From the NCBI RefSeq assembly GCF_030929615.1, contig NZ_JAVFVU010000019.1:18228-82227 (forward strand): a stretch of DNA of 64,000 nucleotides, given 5' to 3'. The translations under genes were made by a program, and so were the position numbers. The DNA comes from Dyadobacter sp. LHD-138 (GTDB lineage Bacteria > Bacteroidota > Bacteroidia > Cytophagales > Spirosomataceae). The notes under the pieces are model-generated. The model was not told the DNA's origin. It saw nothing but the letters and a program-made list of their open reading frames with translations, and did no database searches. Of this stretch, positions 1-9,883 are shown one piece after another; within the stretch, counting starts at the first letter, position 1, and every line of letters begins with the position of its first letter.

Positions 1-1400
1 TTTGGACCTGACTGAATATAAATATCTCTGTAACTGTCGAATGTGATATCCTGCTTTTGTTTCACTGTTAAGTTTGTTCCGGCACCCACAAAAAAAGTGA
101 AGTTATTTTTAAGATCGTTTCTGTAAGCAACCGTCAGTGGAATTTGGACCACGGAAGGTTTGATATTGATATTTTCAATACCTTCGAAAGGCATCACCTG
201 GGGATTGAAGTCGTCACGGAAATTCTTCCGTGTTTTTTCCCGGTAATTTTTTTCCGAGTGAAAGTCTTTCGCTTTTATTTTTAACCAGCTCAAACCTGCT
301 GAAAAAGAGAAATGTTTCGACACAACCACCTCGGCAAGGACTGTTTTTGACTGATTTTTTCCTTCCCATTGCTGTGCAAAGCCAAAACGGTAAGGGACTT
401 TCAGGTTCAGTTTCGGTATTGTTGTTTCTGCTTTTTTGGTTGAAGTGACGTTCTTTTGAGATTCAGGCTGTTTAATAGTCGGCGGATTGGCTGCCAGCAA
501 CACATTTTTTATCTGTTTTGGCGCAATACGATGTGCGAGCGCATACTGCATCCTGCGGGAAACCGTCTGGTAATTGTTCTGCTGAACTGGCGTCTGTGTG
601 GCAATCTGATCAAATTTTTCATCCAGTGTTTTTGTGAAAACTACACGGCTATTAGCCGGGACATTGTTGAGATCACCATAAGTAGTACCTCTCCCTGAAT
701 GGATGTCGCCACCCGTTCCGCGGCTACCGGCTTTATTGGTGACGCCTGCGTTGTTGCCGGAATTTACCTCGACACCAGTTGAAGCAGCAATTTCATTACC
801 TGTTTTGTTTTGTCTAATATTTTCAGGAATTGCTATAACTTCTTCTTTTACAATATTCTGACCTGTTTTTTCAGTCCGGGAAAGCAGGTTCCGTTTTTCA
901 TTCATTTCCGGTTTAACAAAATCGGTTGACGGTTGTCCTGCGTTTGTTCCTAAACCTGTTTCCTTATCCTCTGTATGCGCCAGCGATTCCGCGGCATCCC
1001 GGTTATCCTGTTGCGGTGCAAACCTTTCTTCTCTTTGATTTTCCTGCGTGTATTCGTTTGTGGTATGGTCAACGGTTTGTTGCTGAACGACATAGACTGT
1101 ATCCGTTTTCTGAACAACCGCCGGGTTGTTTTTTATAAGCTCGATCTGGTTTTGGAGTTGTTTCACATCACTTTGCAGGTGATTGTTTTGGGAAAGCTGG
1201 TTCACATACATAAACGCCATGACGGTTGTCACGGTGGCGGCCGCCGCATAACCAAGCCATGAACTATACTGCTGCCAAAACGTCGGAGGCGTATGGGCAT
1301 GCATGTAGTTCTGCATTTTCGTCCAGTCATCTTCATGAAAATCGGGCGTAATGCTTTCTAGCTTCCGGCGTATAGTTTTTTCAAATTTATCAGTTTTCAT
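1..1400 (-). CDS. Anti-sigma-like N-terminus fused to outer-membrane beta-barrel-like protein (partial, runs off window)
   Basis: An open frame runs from ATG at 1400 to the window edge (about 466 codons, no stop seen), so the C-terminus is missing. It starts 11 nt inside the end of the sigma gene, so the two are translationally coupled. The first ~47 residues are charged and soluble with a DDWTKM element, then comes one membrane helix (about residues 48-66, rich in Ala/Val/Met), a coiled-coil-like stretch (67-95), a long Gln/Asn/Thr-rich linker, and from about residue 330 alternating beta-strand-like sequence resembling Bacteroidota outer-membrane barrels. By position it should be the anti-sigma factor of the neighbouring ECF sigma; no zinc-binding anti-sigma motif is visible. 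The single-polypeptide IM-to-OM layout is inference. Confidence 0.7.
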   Translation of the reverse strand, partial: MKTDKFEKTIRRKLESITPDFHEDDWTKMQNYMHAHTPPTFWQQYSSWLGYAAAATVTTVMAFMYVNQLSQNNHLQSDVKQLQNQIELIKNNPAVVQKTDTVYVVQQQTVDHTTNEYTQENQREERFAPQQDNRDAAESLAHTEDKETGLGTNAGQPSTDFVKPEMNEKRNLLSRTEKTGQNIVKEEVIAIPENIRQNKTGNEIAASTGVEVNSGNNAGVTNKAGSRGTGGDIHSGRGTTYGDLNNVPANSRVVFTKTLDEKFDQIATQTPVQQNNYQTVSRRMQYALAHRIAPKQIKNVLLAANPPTIKQPESQKNVTSTKKAETTIPKLNLKVPYRFGFAQQWEGKNQSKTVLAEVVVSKHFSFSAGLSWLKIKAKDFHSEKNYREKTRKNFRDDFNPQVMPFEGIENINIKPSVVQIPLTVAYRNDLKNNFTFFVGAGTNLTVKQKQDITFDSYRDIYIQSGP

Positions 1401-2004
1401 TGCTCTTGAATGACTTTATTCCCCAATCACTTGGAAAAAGATGGGGGTAATGCTGTTTTATCAAATGCTGCAGCCTGGCTCTGGCCCGCACATAATGCGA
1501 GCGCACCGTTGCCTCATTTATTTGCAATAGATTGGCTATCTCGCGGTGAGTGTAACCATCCACAACGTATAAAAGGAACACGTTTTTGTAGATGGGCTTA
1601 ATCCCCTGTACTAGCTGTAAAATTTCTTCCGCTGTTATCTGGCTCACTACATCTTCATCAAAACGCGGACATGGTGCATCTTCAAGCGATATCATATCCT
1701 CGTGGTGTTTTTTGTGTTTACGGTAATAACTGATCGCCGTATTCACCATGATCGTACGAAGCCACGCCTTAAACGGATGCGCCAAATCGTATTTTCCCAT
1801 GTTGTTAAACACTTTGAGGAAACCTTCATTCAATACTTCCTCGGCCTCTTCTGTCGTCGAGGTATAGCGCAGACAAATGCTTTTTGAGTATCCGAAAAAT
1901 TGTTTGTACAGATACCTTTGAGCCTGGTTGTTACCAGCTATGCATGCAGAAACGACCGTTCCGAAATCGTTTTCATTAAAGGAAGATTTCTTACCAAATA
2001 GCAA
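1390..2004 (-). CDS. ECF-type RNA polymerase sigma factor
   Basis: 204 residues, the usual ECF size. Region 2 covers about residues 25-95 (with the AHPFKAWLRTIMVNTAISYYR segment shared by Bacteroidota ECF factors) and region 4 about 125-180, with a clear helix-turn-helix around GYTHREIANLLQINEATVRS. The only plausible start in frame is TTG at 2004; an in-frame TAA lies shortly upstream and no ATG precedes region 2. The 3' end overlaps the anti-sigma-like gene by 11 nt, which supports an operon and regulation of the sigma by that protein. Target promoters cannot be inferred from this window. Confidence 0.93.
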   Translation of the reverse strand: MLFGKKSSFNENDFGTVVSACIAGNNQAQRYLYKQFFGYSKSICLRYTSTTEEAEEVLNEGFLKVFNNMGKYDLAHPFKAWLRTIMVNTAISYYRKHKKHHEDMISLEDAPCPRFDEDVVSQITAEEILQLVQGIKPIYKNVFLLYVVDGYTHREIANLLQINEATVRSHYVRARARLQHLIKQHYPHLFPSDWGIKSFKSNEN

Positions 2005-2374
2005 AGTTTGGATGTCAAATTGTTAGGATATGAATCTGTACTAAGTGATACGCCCAGGTCTGTCAATTTGTTGCAAAAGAATTTCAGGTTCCCAAAAATC
2101 TTTTACGAAGTTAATGTTTTTGATCGTTTGATCAATTTTCAGGCCTGCGTATTTTAGCGTTATCTGTCTGATATTCAATATGGAATGATTCTTTTTTTTT
2201 ACATGCTATCCCAATGCTGAAAAGGTTTCATCAGAAGGAATTTTGTCGGGATTCTGGGCAGTAAAAAAGTTTCAAATAAATTTATTGAGTTTGCAACAAC
2301 CGTCCTTCATGAGGCGTAATGACCGTTAAAAGCAGCATAGCTTTCTCTGTTTCACACTCAAAACGAATCGGATT
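2005..2374. other. Divergent intergenic region, no gene seen
   Basis: 370 bp between the leftward ECF sigma gene and the rightward PepSY-like lipoprotein gene. It is AT-rich with short T-runs and must contain both promoters. I see no RNA gene, riboswitch or good TAnnTTTG promoter that I would defend. Confidence 0.5.
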
Positions 2375-2998
2375 ATGAAAAAGGTGGTTGTAATGCTCAT
2401 CGCATCGGTGGGTTTGTGGTTTGCCTCCTGTCAAAAGGATAGCACTGATATGAGTCCAACGGCTGATACAGATGACGTGAGTTTGGAAACTGTTGCCACA
2501 ACGGCGGCGCGTTTCTCGGTAGAGTCCGATTCGGTTACGACGCATACCTGCAAGGGAAAATTAACAGAAGTAGCAGTTGCTGATCTGGCAGCATCCATTA
2601 CAACGTATATATCAACAACTTATCCGTCGTCACAAATAAAATTTGCGGCAAAAGATGAAGGCGGTAAAATTGTCGTTTCAATCCTGCTTGCGGATGGAAC
2701 GCCAAAGGGATTGATATTTAACGCAGACGGTACTTTTAAAGAAGAACTAAAACGCCACGCGCAGAAAGCAAAACTGACAGAAGTGGCACTTGTCGACTTA
2801 CCGGCAGCGGTAACGACCTATATCACAGCCCATTATGCAGGTGCCGAAGTGAAAAAAGCAGGCAGAAATGCAGATGGACAATACTTCGTAGGGATAGTAC
2901 TTGACAATAAGGTCAAAGTACTCTTATTCAATGCTGACGGCAGTTTTAATAAAGAACTGGAAAAACCATTGAAAGGAAAAGGTCCGAAAAGGCATTAA
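2375..2998 (+). CDS. Secreted lipoprotein with two PepSY-like repeats
   Basis: 207 residues. A lipoprotein signal peptide ends at the lipobox WFASC (Cys about residue 19). After a low-complexity Thr/Asp/Ser linker there are two homologous units of about 65 residues (about 55-120 and 128-195). Both contain KLTEVA, a Tyr-Ile helix with TTYI, then a sheet region ending in LFNADG/IFNADG and an F(K/N)-(E/K)EL tail. This is the pattern of the PepSY-like (BLIP-like) domain common in Bacteroidota periplasmic proteins. The function is not known for the family; an inhibitory or binding role is a guess. The Lys-rich C-terminus is unremarkable. Confidence 0.8.
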   Translation: MKKVVVMLIASVGLWFASCQKDSTDMSPTADTDDVSLETVATTAARFSVESDSVTTHTCKGKLTEVAVADLAASITTYISTTYPSSQIKFAAKDEGGKIVVSILLADGTPKGLIFNADGTFKEELKRHAQKAKLTEVALVDLPAAVTTYITAHYAGAEVKKAGRNADGQYFVGIVLDNKVKVLLFNADGSFNKELEKPLKGKGPKRH

Positions 2999-3074
2999 AA
3001 GATTTTGTTAGGGGTGAGTTGGAATACGGGGCTGGATTTTTCGGCTCCGTATTTATTTTTTACCAATTCATGAG

Positions 3075-3190
3075 ATTTTACAGTCGGCGATCAGCGATCA
3101 GCTATTGGCTCCGCCGATAACTAAAAATATCATTTTTCGAATTAGTCTGTTCGCCGAGCCACCCAGCCGACTGCCGACCGCCAACCGCTA
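3075..3190. repeat. Degenerate short GCCGA/GATCAGC-type repeats between convergent genes
   Basis: The gap between the lipoprotein gene and the Lrp gene contains imperfect repeats of gtcggcg/gatcagc and gccgac(t/c)gcc units on both sides of an AT-rich core. Very similar degenerate repeats recur inside the prophage at about 30231-30299. They do not encode anything and do not form one clean terminator hairpin. Confidence 0.5.
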
Positions 3191-3192
3191 GC

Positions 3193-3672
3193 TTATTTTG
3201 TCTTCGAATCCAACATTTCTATCTCCGACGTATTTTTTATTTCTCCCATCACAAACAGACTGTGCGAGCTGCCGATATTTTCGAGAGAGCCAAGTTTTTG
3301 CATGAGAAAATGCTGATACTGAGACATATCGTTTACCACTATTTTGAGCAGAAAATCATAATCACCGGAGATATTAAAACATTCCATGACTTCGGGCATG
3401 GCCAAAACAGCCTTCACGAACTTTTCTCCCATCGTCAGTGAGTGCTCTTTCAGGGCAATGTTGCAAAAAACCATCAGCTTCTTGCCGACTTTCTCCCGGT
3501 CTACGAGTGCCACATACTTCTTGATTATTCCTTCTTTTTCAAGTCGCCTGATCCGTTCATAAACGGGGGTGTACGACAGATTTAATTTTTCCGACAATTC
3601 ACGTGTTTTCAGCGTAGCATCCTGTTGCAGGTAGTGTAGTATTTTGCAATCCGTCTCATCCAGATTATACAT
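3193..3672 (-). CDS. Lrp/AsnC family transcriptional regulator
   Basis: 159 residues, normal for the family. Residues 1-60 are the AsnC-type helix-turn-helix (LDETDCKILHYLQQDA start, then KTRELSEKLNLSYTPVYERI), followed by the RAM ligand-binding/oligomerisation domain with the expected MEVMECFNISGDYDFLL-like segment. It is divergent from metH, 221 bp apart, and a palindrome (3691-3711) sits just before its start. Lrp-type proteins control amino-acid genes; regulation of metH by this protein is an inference from position only. Confidence 0.93.
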   Translation of the reverse strand: MYNLDETDCKILHYLQQDATLKTRELSEKLNLSYTPVYERIRRLEKEGIIKKYVALVDREKVGKKLMVFCNIALKEHSLTMGEKFVKAVLAMPEVMECFNISGDYDFLLKIVVNDMSQYQHFLMQKLGSLENIGSSHSLFVMGEIKNTSEIEMLDSKTK

Positions 3673-3690
3673 AGATAGATTATCTTTACA

Positions 3691-3711
3691 ATTCGATTAT
3701 AATGTTCGAAT
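3691..3711. promoter_or_regulatory. Palindromic operator candidate before the Lrp-type gene
   Basis: ATTCGA, nine bases, then TCGAAT: a perfect 6-bp inverted repeat 19 bp upstream of the Lrp-type start codon. Lrp/AsnC proteins often repress their own gene through such dyads, so autoregulation is likely but unproven. Confidence 0.5.
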
Positions 3712-3773
3712 ATAGATAAATAATTTACGTAAAGATCAAAAAACAGACTAAGCGTCTATTTTTTTTCAAATTA

Positions 3774-3803
3774 TTGAATAAAACATCTGGTAATGTAAAT
3801 TTG
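3774..3803 (+). promoter_or_regulatory. metH promoter, Bacteroidota type
   Basis: TTG at 3774-3776, 19 bp, then TAAATTTG at 3796-3803, which matches the Bacteroidota TTG-N19-TAnnTTTG consensus exactly. Transcription would begin near 3810, giving a leader of about 84 nt. I looked for a cobalamin or SAM riboswitch in that leader and found no convincing one. Confidence 0.7.
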
Positions 3804-3893
3804 TATTGTCAACAAGTCTCAGAGGACGGTTGGTAAAATTGGTATTGAACATAAAAATGGCGGGATTATTTTTCGTAATACGATAAACATATA

Positions 3894-6800
3894 ATGATAA
3901 CAACGCAAAAGTTTGACATTCGGGAAATATTAAAAGAACGGATCCTTGTACTCGATGGTGCAATGGGTACGATGATACAACGCTATAAATTAGAAGATTA
4001 CGATTACAGCGGTGAACGGTTTAAAGACTGGCCGCATGATGTAAAGGGTAATAACGATTTGCTTTCGCTGACACGGCCGGATGTGATCAAGGAAATTCAC
4101 GCGGCCTATTTTGAAGCTGGCGCGGATATTGCTGAAACCAACACCTTCTCCGGAACCACCATCGCGATGGCGGATTATGGTATGGAAGAACTGGTTTACG
4201 AACTGAATTTCGAATCTGCCAGACTTGCACGCGAAGTGGCCGATGAATTTACAGAACGCGAGCCTGAGAAACCACGTTTCGTTGCAGGTTCAATCGGGCC
4301 GACAAACCGTACGGCGTCCTTGTCGCCTGACGTAAACAATCCGGGTTATCGCGCGATAACATTTGATCAGCTCGTTGAAGCTTATTACGAGCAGGTAAAA
4401 GGTTTGACGGACGGAGGATGTGACCTTCTTTTGGTTGAAACTGTTTTTGATACATTAAATGCAAAGGCGGCACTTTTCGCCATTGATAAATTTTTTACAG
4501 ACGCTAAAAACGGATTGGTAGAAGTACTGCCAAGCTGGAAAACCGGTGCAGATGATTTCCTGCCGATCATGGTTTCAGGAACCATCACGGATGCTTCCGG
4601 CAGAACGCTTTCCGGCCAGACGACAGAGGCATTTTTGACTTCCATATCACATTTGCCGTTGCTATCGGTTGGTTTGAACTGTGCTTTGGGGGCAGATCTG
4701 ATGCGTCCTTACGTGCAGATCCTTGCCAATAATTCTCCGTTTTATACTTCTGCCCACCCGAATGCGGGTTTGCCGAATGAAATGGGAGAATACGATGAAT
4801 CCCCGGAACAGATGGGGGAAGTTATTGACGGGTTTTTGAGGGACAACCTGATCAATATCATCGGAGGCTGCTGCGGAACGACGCCGGGACACATTCGGGT
4901 GATCGCGGACCTTGCCGGAAGATACAAACCACGTGTCGTGCCGGAGTATGAAAAGATATTGAAGTTATCGGGTCTTGAACCGATGGATATTACCAAGCTG
5001 ACCAACTTTGTAAATATTGGTGAGCGCTGTAACGTATCCGGTTCCAAGATGTTTGCACGATTGATCCGTACCGGTAAGTATGACGAAGCCTTGTCTATTG
5101 CCCGTGACCAGGTTGAAAATGGTGCGCAGGTCATTGATATCAACATGGATGAGGGGATGATTGACGGCGTAGAAGCGATGACGACGTTTGTCAACCTGAT
5201 TGCCGCTGAACCGGATATTTCCCGCGTGCCGCTGATGATCGATTCCTCTAAATGGGAGGTGATTGAGGCCGGTTTGAAATGTGTGCAGGGTAAAGCCATT
5301 GTGAATTCTATTTCTCTGAAAGAGGGTGAAGAGAAATTTAAAGAATCGGCAAGAGCCGTGCTGCGTTATGGGGCTGCGGCGGTTGTCATGGCTTTTGATG
5401 AAACAGGACAGGCGGATAACCTGGAAAGAAGAAAGGAAATTTGCGGACGGGCTTACAGAATATTGGTAGAAGAAGTTGGGTTTCCGCCCCAGGATATCAT
5501 TTTTGACCCAAACATCCTGACCGTTGCGACAGGGATGGAGGAACACAATAATTATGCAGTCGATTTTATTGAATCAATAAAATGGATCAAGGAAAATCTG
5601 CCGTATGCAAAGGTGTCTGGTGGGGTATCAAACGTATCGTTCAGTTTCCGGGGAAATGAGCTGGTTCGTGAAGCCATTCACACGGCGTTTTTATACCACG
5701 CGATCAAGGCGGGTATGGATATGGGTATCGTGAATGCCGGACAGATCGGAATTTATGATGAAATTCCAAAAGAAACACTGATACTGGTTGAAGACGTACT
5801 TTTGAACAGAAACGCAGAGGCTACCGAAAAACTGGTAACGTTTGCCGAAACGGTTAAAGACAAAGGAAAGGTTGCAAGCGGGCCGGATCTCACCTGGCGT
5901 ACCTTTCCGGTGCGGGAAAGGATCAGCCATGCTTTGGTGAAAGGCAATGCGGACTATATCGAAGAAGATGTTGCAGAATGTCTTCCAATGTTTAACAGGC
6001 CTTTGGAAATTATTGAAGGTCCGTTGATGGACGGGATGAGCATCGTGGGAGACTTATTCGGAGAAGGGAAAATGTTCCTTCCGCAGGTTGTGAAATCTGC
6101 CCGGGTAATGAAAAAAGCGGTGGCATTTTTACAACCTTACATTGAGGCTGAAAAGCAGGAAGGTTCATCTTTTGCAGGTAAAATTTTGCTTGCCACCGTG
6201 AAAGGTGATGTGCATGATATTGGCAAGAATATTGTTGGCGTTGTATTAGGATGTAACAATTACGAGATTATCGATCTTGGTGTGATGGTGCCAACGGATA
6301 AAATCCTGGCAGCTGCGATTGAGCACAATGTCGATATTATCGGTTTGTCAGGCTTGATCACGCCATCGCTGGATGAAATGGTTGGTGTTGCCAAGGAAAT
6401 GGAACGCAGACATTTTAAAATGCCGCTTTTGATTGGAGGGGCAACCACGTCACGTATCCACACGGCGGTTAAAATTGACCCTAACTATTCCGGTGCAGTT
6501 ATTCACGTGCTGGATGCGTCCCGGTCGGTTCCTGTTGCCGGCAAGTTAATTCAGAGTGATGTGAGCCAGGCACAGGTTTTGTCGGACATCAAGGGTGAGT
6601 ATGCGAAATTGCGTGAAGATCATGCGAAAAGGAGCGGAGATAAGGCGCATGTGCCTATCGACAAAGCCCGTGAAAATAAGGCAAAAATTGACTGGACGAA
6701 TTTTAAAGCAAAAAAGCCGCAGTTCCTCGGAACAAGGGTATATGATGATTACGATTTAGCGGATATCGCAAAATACATCGACTGGACACCGTTTTTCCAA

Positions 6801-7712
6801 ACCTGGCAGCTGCATGGGAAGTATCCGAAGATATTTGAAGATAAGGTTGTTGGACAGGAAGCAACACGTCTGTATGAAGATGCTGCTGTACTTTTGGGTG
6901 AAATTATTCGCGATAAGAGTTTGAAGGCAAAAGCTGTACTTGGTTTCTGGCCGGCCAATGCTATTGAAGACGACATTGTTTTACACCATTTCGAAGAAAC
7001 GGCAGAAGGTAATGAAGGCCATGGTTCACAGCAGCATACCGAGTATAAGATCAGTCAGGTTACGGCCGAACAACTAAATGGCGGTGAGCTTGTTGCGGAT
7101 ACCATGACCGTGCTTCATCACCTGCGTCAGCAAAGTGAAAAGGCTAAAAATTTGCCAAATTATTGCCTTTCAGACTTTGTAGCGCCGTTGGAAAGCGGTC
7201 ATATGGATTACATTGGTGGTTTTGCAGTGACGGCTGGTATTGGTATTGAGGCGCTGATTGAAAAATTTGAGGCCGACCACGACGATTATAACAGCATCAT
7301 GGTAAAAGCTTTGGGCGACCGTTTGGTAGAAGCGTTGACAGAGCTCATGCACGAACGGGTGCGTAAGGAGATCTGGGGGCAGACACCTGAGGAAAACTTT
7401 ACCAACGAAGAACTGATTAAAGAGGCATATAGTGGTATTCGTCCGGCACCGGGTTATCCTGCTTGTCCGGACCATACTGAAAAACGCATGCTTTTTGACT
7501 TGTTACAGGCTGAGCAACTCGGTATTTCACTGACCGAAAGTTACGCCATGTATCCGGCAAGCAGTGTCAGCGGGTGGTATTTCTCTCATCCCGACAGCCG
7601 GTATTTCCCGGTTGGGAAGATCTTTAAAGATCAGGTTGTGGATTATGCAAAAAGAAAAAATATGCCGCTCGAAGAAATCGAGAAATGGCTCGCACCGGTT
7701 TTGGGGTATTAA
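3894..7712 (+). CDS. metH: Cobalamin-dependent methionine synthase
   Basis: 1272 residues, slightly longer than E. coli MetH. All four modules are present in order: homocysteine domain ([12 protein letters not shown] at the start, zinc ligands in LNCALGA and [10 protein letters not shown] near residue 324), methyltetrahydrofolate (pterin) domain from [13 protein letters not shown] near residue 371, B12 domain with the cobalt-ligand His in DVHDIGKN near residue 773 plus SGLITPS, and the SAM-binding reactivation domain with [11 protein letters not shown] near 1184 and [12 protein letters not shown]. It transfers the methyl group from methyltetrahydrofolate to homocysteine in the cytoplasm. It stands alone, with its own promoter and terminator. 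Confidence 0.98.
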   Translation: MITTQKFDIREILKERILVLDGAMGTMIQRYKLEDYDYSGERFKDWPHDVKGNNDLLSLTRPDVIKEIHAAYFEAGADIAETNTFSGTTIAMADYGMEELVYELNFESARLAREVADEFTEREPEKPRFVAGSIGPTNRTASLSPDVNNPGYRAITFDQLVEAYYEQVKGLTDGGCDLLLVETVFDTLNAKAALFAIDKFFTDAKNGLVEVLPSWKTGADDFLPIMVSGTITDASGRTLSGQTTEAFLTSISHLPLLSVGLNCALGADLMRPYVQILANNSPFYTSAHPNAGLPNEMGEYDESPEQMGEVIDGFLRDNLINIIGGCCGTTPGHIRVIADLAGRYKPRVVPEYEKILKLSGLEPMDITKLTNFVNIGERCNVSGSKMFARLIRTGKYDEALSIARDQVENGAQVIDINMDEGMIDGVEAMTTFVNLIAAEPDISRVPLMIDSSKWEVIEAGLKCVQGKAIVNSISLKEGEEKFKESARAVLRYGAAAVVMAFDETGQADNLERRKEICGRAYRILVEEVGFPPQDIIFDPNILTVATGMEEHNNYAVDFIESIKWIKENLPYAKVSGGVSNVSFSFRGNELVREAIHTAFLYHAIKAGMDMGIVNAGQIGIYDEIPKETLILVEDVLLNRNAEATEKLVTFAETVKDKGKVASGPDLTWRTFPVRERISHALVKGNADYIEEDVAECLPMFNRPLEIIEGPLMDGMSIVGDLFGEGKMFLPQVVKSARVMKKAVAFLQPYIEAEKQEGSSFAGKILLATVKGDVHDIGKNIVGVVLGCNNYEIIDLGVMVPTDKILAAAIEHNVDIIGLSGLITPSLDEMVGVAKEMERRHFKMPLLIGGATTSRIHTAVKIDPNYSGAVIHVLDASRSVPVAGKLIQSDVSQAQVLSDIKGEYAKLREDHAKRSGDKAHVPIDKARENKAKIDWTNFKAKKPQFLGTRVYDDYDLADIAKYIDWTPFFQTWQLHGKYPKIFEDKVVGQEATRLYEDAAVLLGEIIRDKSLKAKAVLGFWPANAIEDDIVLHHFEETAEGNEGHGSQQHTEYKISQVTAEQLNGGELVADTMTVLHHLRQQSEKAKNLPNYCLSDFVAPLESGHMDYIGGFAVTAGIGIEALIEKFEADHDDYNSIMVKALGDRLVEALTELMHERVRKEIWGQTPEENFTNEELIKEAYSGIRPAPGYPACPDHTEKRMLFDLLQAEQLGISLTESYAMYPASSVSGWYFSHPDSRYFPVGKIFKDQVVDYAKRKNMPLEEIEKWLAPVLGY

Positions 7713-7734
7713 TAAGTAAGGTTCAGTTTTATGG

Positions 7735-7766
7735 GGAGAGTTGGGAAACCAGCTCTCCTTTTTTAT
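7735..7766 (+). terminator. Rho-independent terminator of metH
   Basis: GGAGAG / CTCTCC stem with a 12-nt loop containing a second GGG/ACC-type pairing, followed directly by a run of seven T residues, 22 bp after the metH stop codon. Confidence 0.8.
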
Positions 7767-7928
7767 TGTGTAAGCCGTTATTTATAACGTATAGTAAAAA
7801 TCAGGTATTTATACGCTATTTTTTTATAAAATTTTGTGAAATATTTGTAACCGGATACCGGTGTCAGGATACTGGCATGAAATTTGGGTTTAAATAGATT
7901 TAGCGGCGACCTTTAAAAGCACACAGCC

Positions 7929-8456
7929 ATGAAAAGAAACTTCATCATATTCATTTTTTTAATTTTAATTGCTACGTCATTTAAATTAAGATCGAAAACG
8001 CAGACAAAGATCCTGAACCCGGATTCCCGGGTATTCATTGAACAGGTCACGGACTCGCCCGCTGATGATAAAGTGCGGGAAAGGAATTACGAGGAAGAGA
8101 TCCGGAATCTGGAAAGCGTGGAACGAAATGCACTCCTGAAATCAGATACAACGACGCTGTTTCAGTTATGGTCAGAGGATTTGGTAATCAATACGACCGA
8201 CAGCAAGGTTCTTACACTATCCGAATTAAAAGATACTTTCAGAAAAGGTGCTGTCAATCAGGCTCCTTTCAGCCGTGTTATTGAAAAAATAGCGATTTCT
8301 GAGAATGTTGCCGTTGTGATGGGGCATGAAACAGAAGATGGTGTGCGTAAATCTGGCTCTAATCCGAGCGGACGTTATACAGATGTCTGGATGAAAGATG
8401 GCAAGACCTGGAAACTGACTGCGCGCCAGTCGACTAACCTTCTTGCGGGGAAATAA
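7929..8456 (+). CDS. Secreted NTF2-like (DUF4440-type) protein
   Basis: 175 residues. An N-terminal hydrophobic segment (about residues 4-17) acts as signal peptide or anchor. From about residue 57 the sequence follows the SnoaL/DUF4440 cone fold: a helix NLESVERNALLKSDTTTLFQLWS, then the strand pair with DLVINTTDSKVL, VAVVMGHETEDG, and the closing GRYTDVWMKDGKTWKLTARQS. These domains bind small ligands or act as isomerases; nothing here shows a substrate. The gene is isolated between terminator-like gaps. Confidence 0.75.
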   Translation: MKRNFIIFIFLILIATSFKLRSKTQTKILNPDSRVFIEQVTDSPADDKVRERNYEEEIRNLESVERNALLKSDTTTLFQLWSEDLVINTTDSKVLTLSELKDTFRKGAVNQAPFSRVIEKIAISENVAVVMGHETEDGVRKSGSNPSGRYTDVWMKDGKTWKLTARQSTNLLAGK

Positions 8457-8570
8457 CGGATTTATATTCTTTTCAAAACTTAAACCTGAACGGTAGACGT
8501 ATAATAGCGATTAGATATTTGGCGAAAAAATTATTATTTAATTATGATCTAAATCTTGTCAGTATTTTAT

Positions 8571-8601
8571 TTCGTAATGCCTGTAACTTCCAATAGATTT
8601 G
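8571..8601 (+). promoter_or_regulatory. Promoter of the nucleoside transporter gene
   Basis: TTCG at 8571-8574, 19 bp, then TAGATTTG at 8594-8601, which fits the TAnnTTTG element. It lies 44 bp upstream of the start codon. Confidence 0.55.
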
Positions 8602-8644
8602 TTTGTTATTTTGCACCCTGGTTTGATGGTAACAAATTATTTTC

Positions 8645-9883
8645 ATGGAAAGATTTACTGGTCTGTTTGGTATTGTATTGATTTTGGGTATTGCTTATGC
8701 AATGTCAAACAATCGTAAAGCAATTAATTATCGTACGGTTGGCGTTGGGCTGGGTATTCAGTTTGGGCTGGCATTATTTATCCTCCGTACAGACATAGGC
8801 CAGGCTATCTTCCAGTGGCTGGGTGCCAAGGTTCAAAAATTACTTTCATTTTCCGATAAAGGTGCAGATTTCGTTTTTGGTACGCTGGTGCGTCCGGAAT
8901 TGATGGCGAAAGCATTTGGCCCGGGAAATGATTTTGTCTTCTTTTTCAAAGTAATCCCTACCATTATTTTTGTGGCGGTATTGGTTAATATGCTCTATCA
9001 CCTGGGTATTATGCAGCGTGTGGTATCGACCATGGCGAAGGGCGTATACTGGCTGATGGGCGTAAGTGGTGCCGAGGCGGTTTCGAACGTAGCGAGTACA
9101 TTTGTAGGACAGGTTGAGGCACAGATCATGATCAAGCCTTATCTGAAAAACATGACCAATTCGGAGCTGATGGCCTCCATGACCGGTAGTTTTGCCTGCA
9201 TTGCCGGCGGGGTTATGGCTGTTTATATTTCACTGGGGGTGCCAGCGCCTTATCTGATCGCAGCCAGTTTGATGGCCGCACCGGGTGCTTTAGTGATTTC
9301 TAAAATTGTATTTCCGGAGACCGAGGAATCCAATACCAAAGGCGCTGTAAAACTTGAAATTCAAAAGTCGCATGCTAATTTATTGGATGCCATTGCAGCC
9401 GGTGCCGGTGAAGGCTTGAAGGTAGGTTTCAACGTGATTGCGATGTTGATCGGGTTTATAGCACTGGTGGCCTTACTGGACTACTTGCTGGGATTGATCG
9501 GAGGTGTATTCTCCTTCCCTGAATTGAGCTTCAATTTTGTGTTGGGTAAAATATTTTCAGTTTTCGCATGGGCCATGGGTGTTCCTTCGAAAGATATTCA
9601 GGCGGCTGGTTCCTTGATGGGGACCAAAATGGTGATCAACGAGTTTGTAGCTTACCTGGATATGGTAAAAATGAAAGACACGCTGGATCATAAAACAATC
9701 GTAATTACAAGTTTTGCGCTTTGCGGTTTTGCAAATTTCAGTTCCATTGCCATTCAGGTAGGAGGGATCGGTGAACTTGCCCCTTCACGCCGCGCGGATC
9801 TGGCAAGGCTTGGATTCAAAGCACTGATTTGTGGTACGCTGGCTTCGTATATGTCTGCAACGTTGGCGGGGTTGTTGCTGTAA
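8645..9883 (+). CDS. nupC: Concentrative nucleoside transporter, NupC/CNT family
   Basis: 412 residues with the usual CNT layout: an N-terminal hairpin, then FVFFFKVIPTIIFVAVL, GAEAVSNVASTFVGQVEAQ (substrate-binding re-entrant region with the Q-E pair), SFACIAGGVMAVYI, and near the C-terminus GTKMVINEFVAYLDM, with the NEF motif and FALCGFANFSSIAIQVGGIGE of the second re-entrant half. It imports nucleosides with Na+ or H+ across the inner membrane. It is monocistronic. The symbol follows the family; the exact substrate is unknown. Confidence 0.93.
   Translation: MERFTGLFGIVLILGIAYAMSNNRKAINYRTVGVGLGIQFGLALFILRTDIGQAIFQWLGAKVQKLLSFSDKGADFVFGTLVRPELMAKAFGPGNDFVFFFKVIPTIIFVAVLVNMLYHLGIMQRVVSTMAKGVYWLMGVSGAEAVSNVASTFVGQVEAQIMIKPYLKNMTNSELMASMTGSFACIAGGVMAVYISLGVPAPYLIAASLMAAPGALVISKIVFPETEESNTKGAVKLEIQKSHANLLDAIAAGAGEGLKVGFNVIAMLIGFIALVALLDYLLGLIGGVFSFPELSFNFVLGKIFSVFAWAMGVPSKDIQAAGSLMGTKMVINEFVAYLDMVKMKDTLDHKTIVITSFALCGFANFSSIAIQVGGIGELAPSRRADLARLGFKALICGTLASYMSATLAGLLL

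Noticed and set aside
3804..3893. Riboswitch (cobalamin or SAM) in the metH leader
   Set aside because: The leader is about 84 nt and lacks a B12-box-like or SAM-type conserved core; too short for a cobalamin riboswitch.
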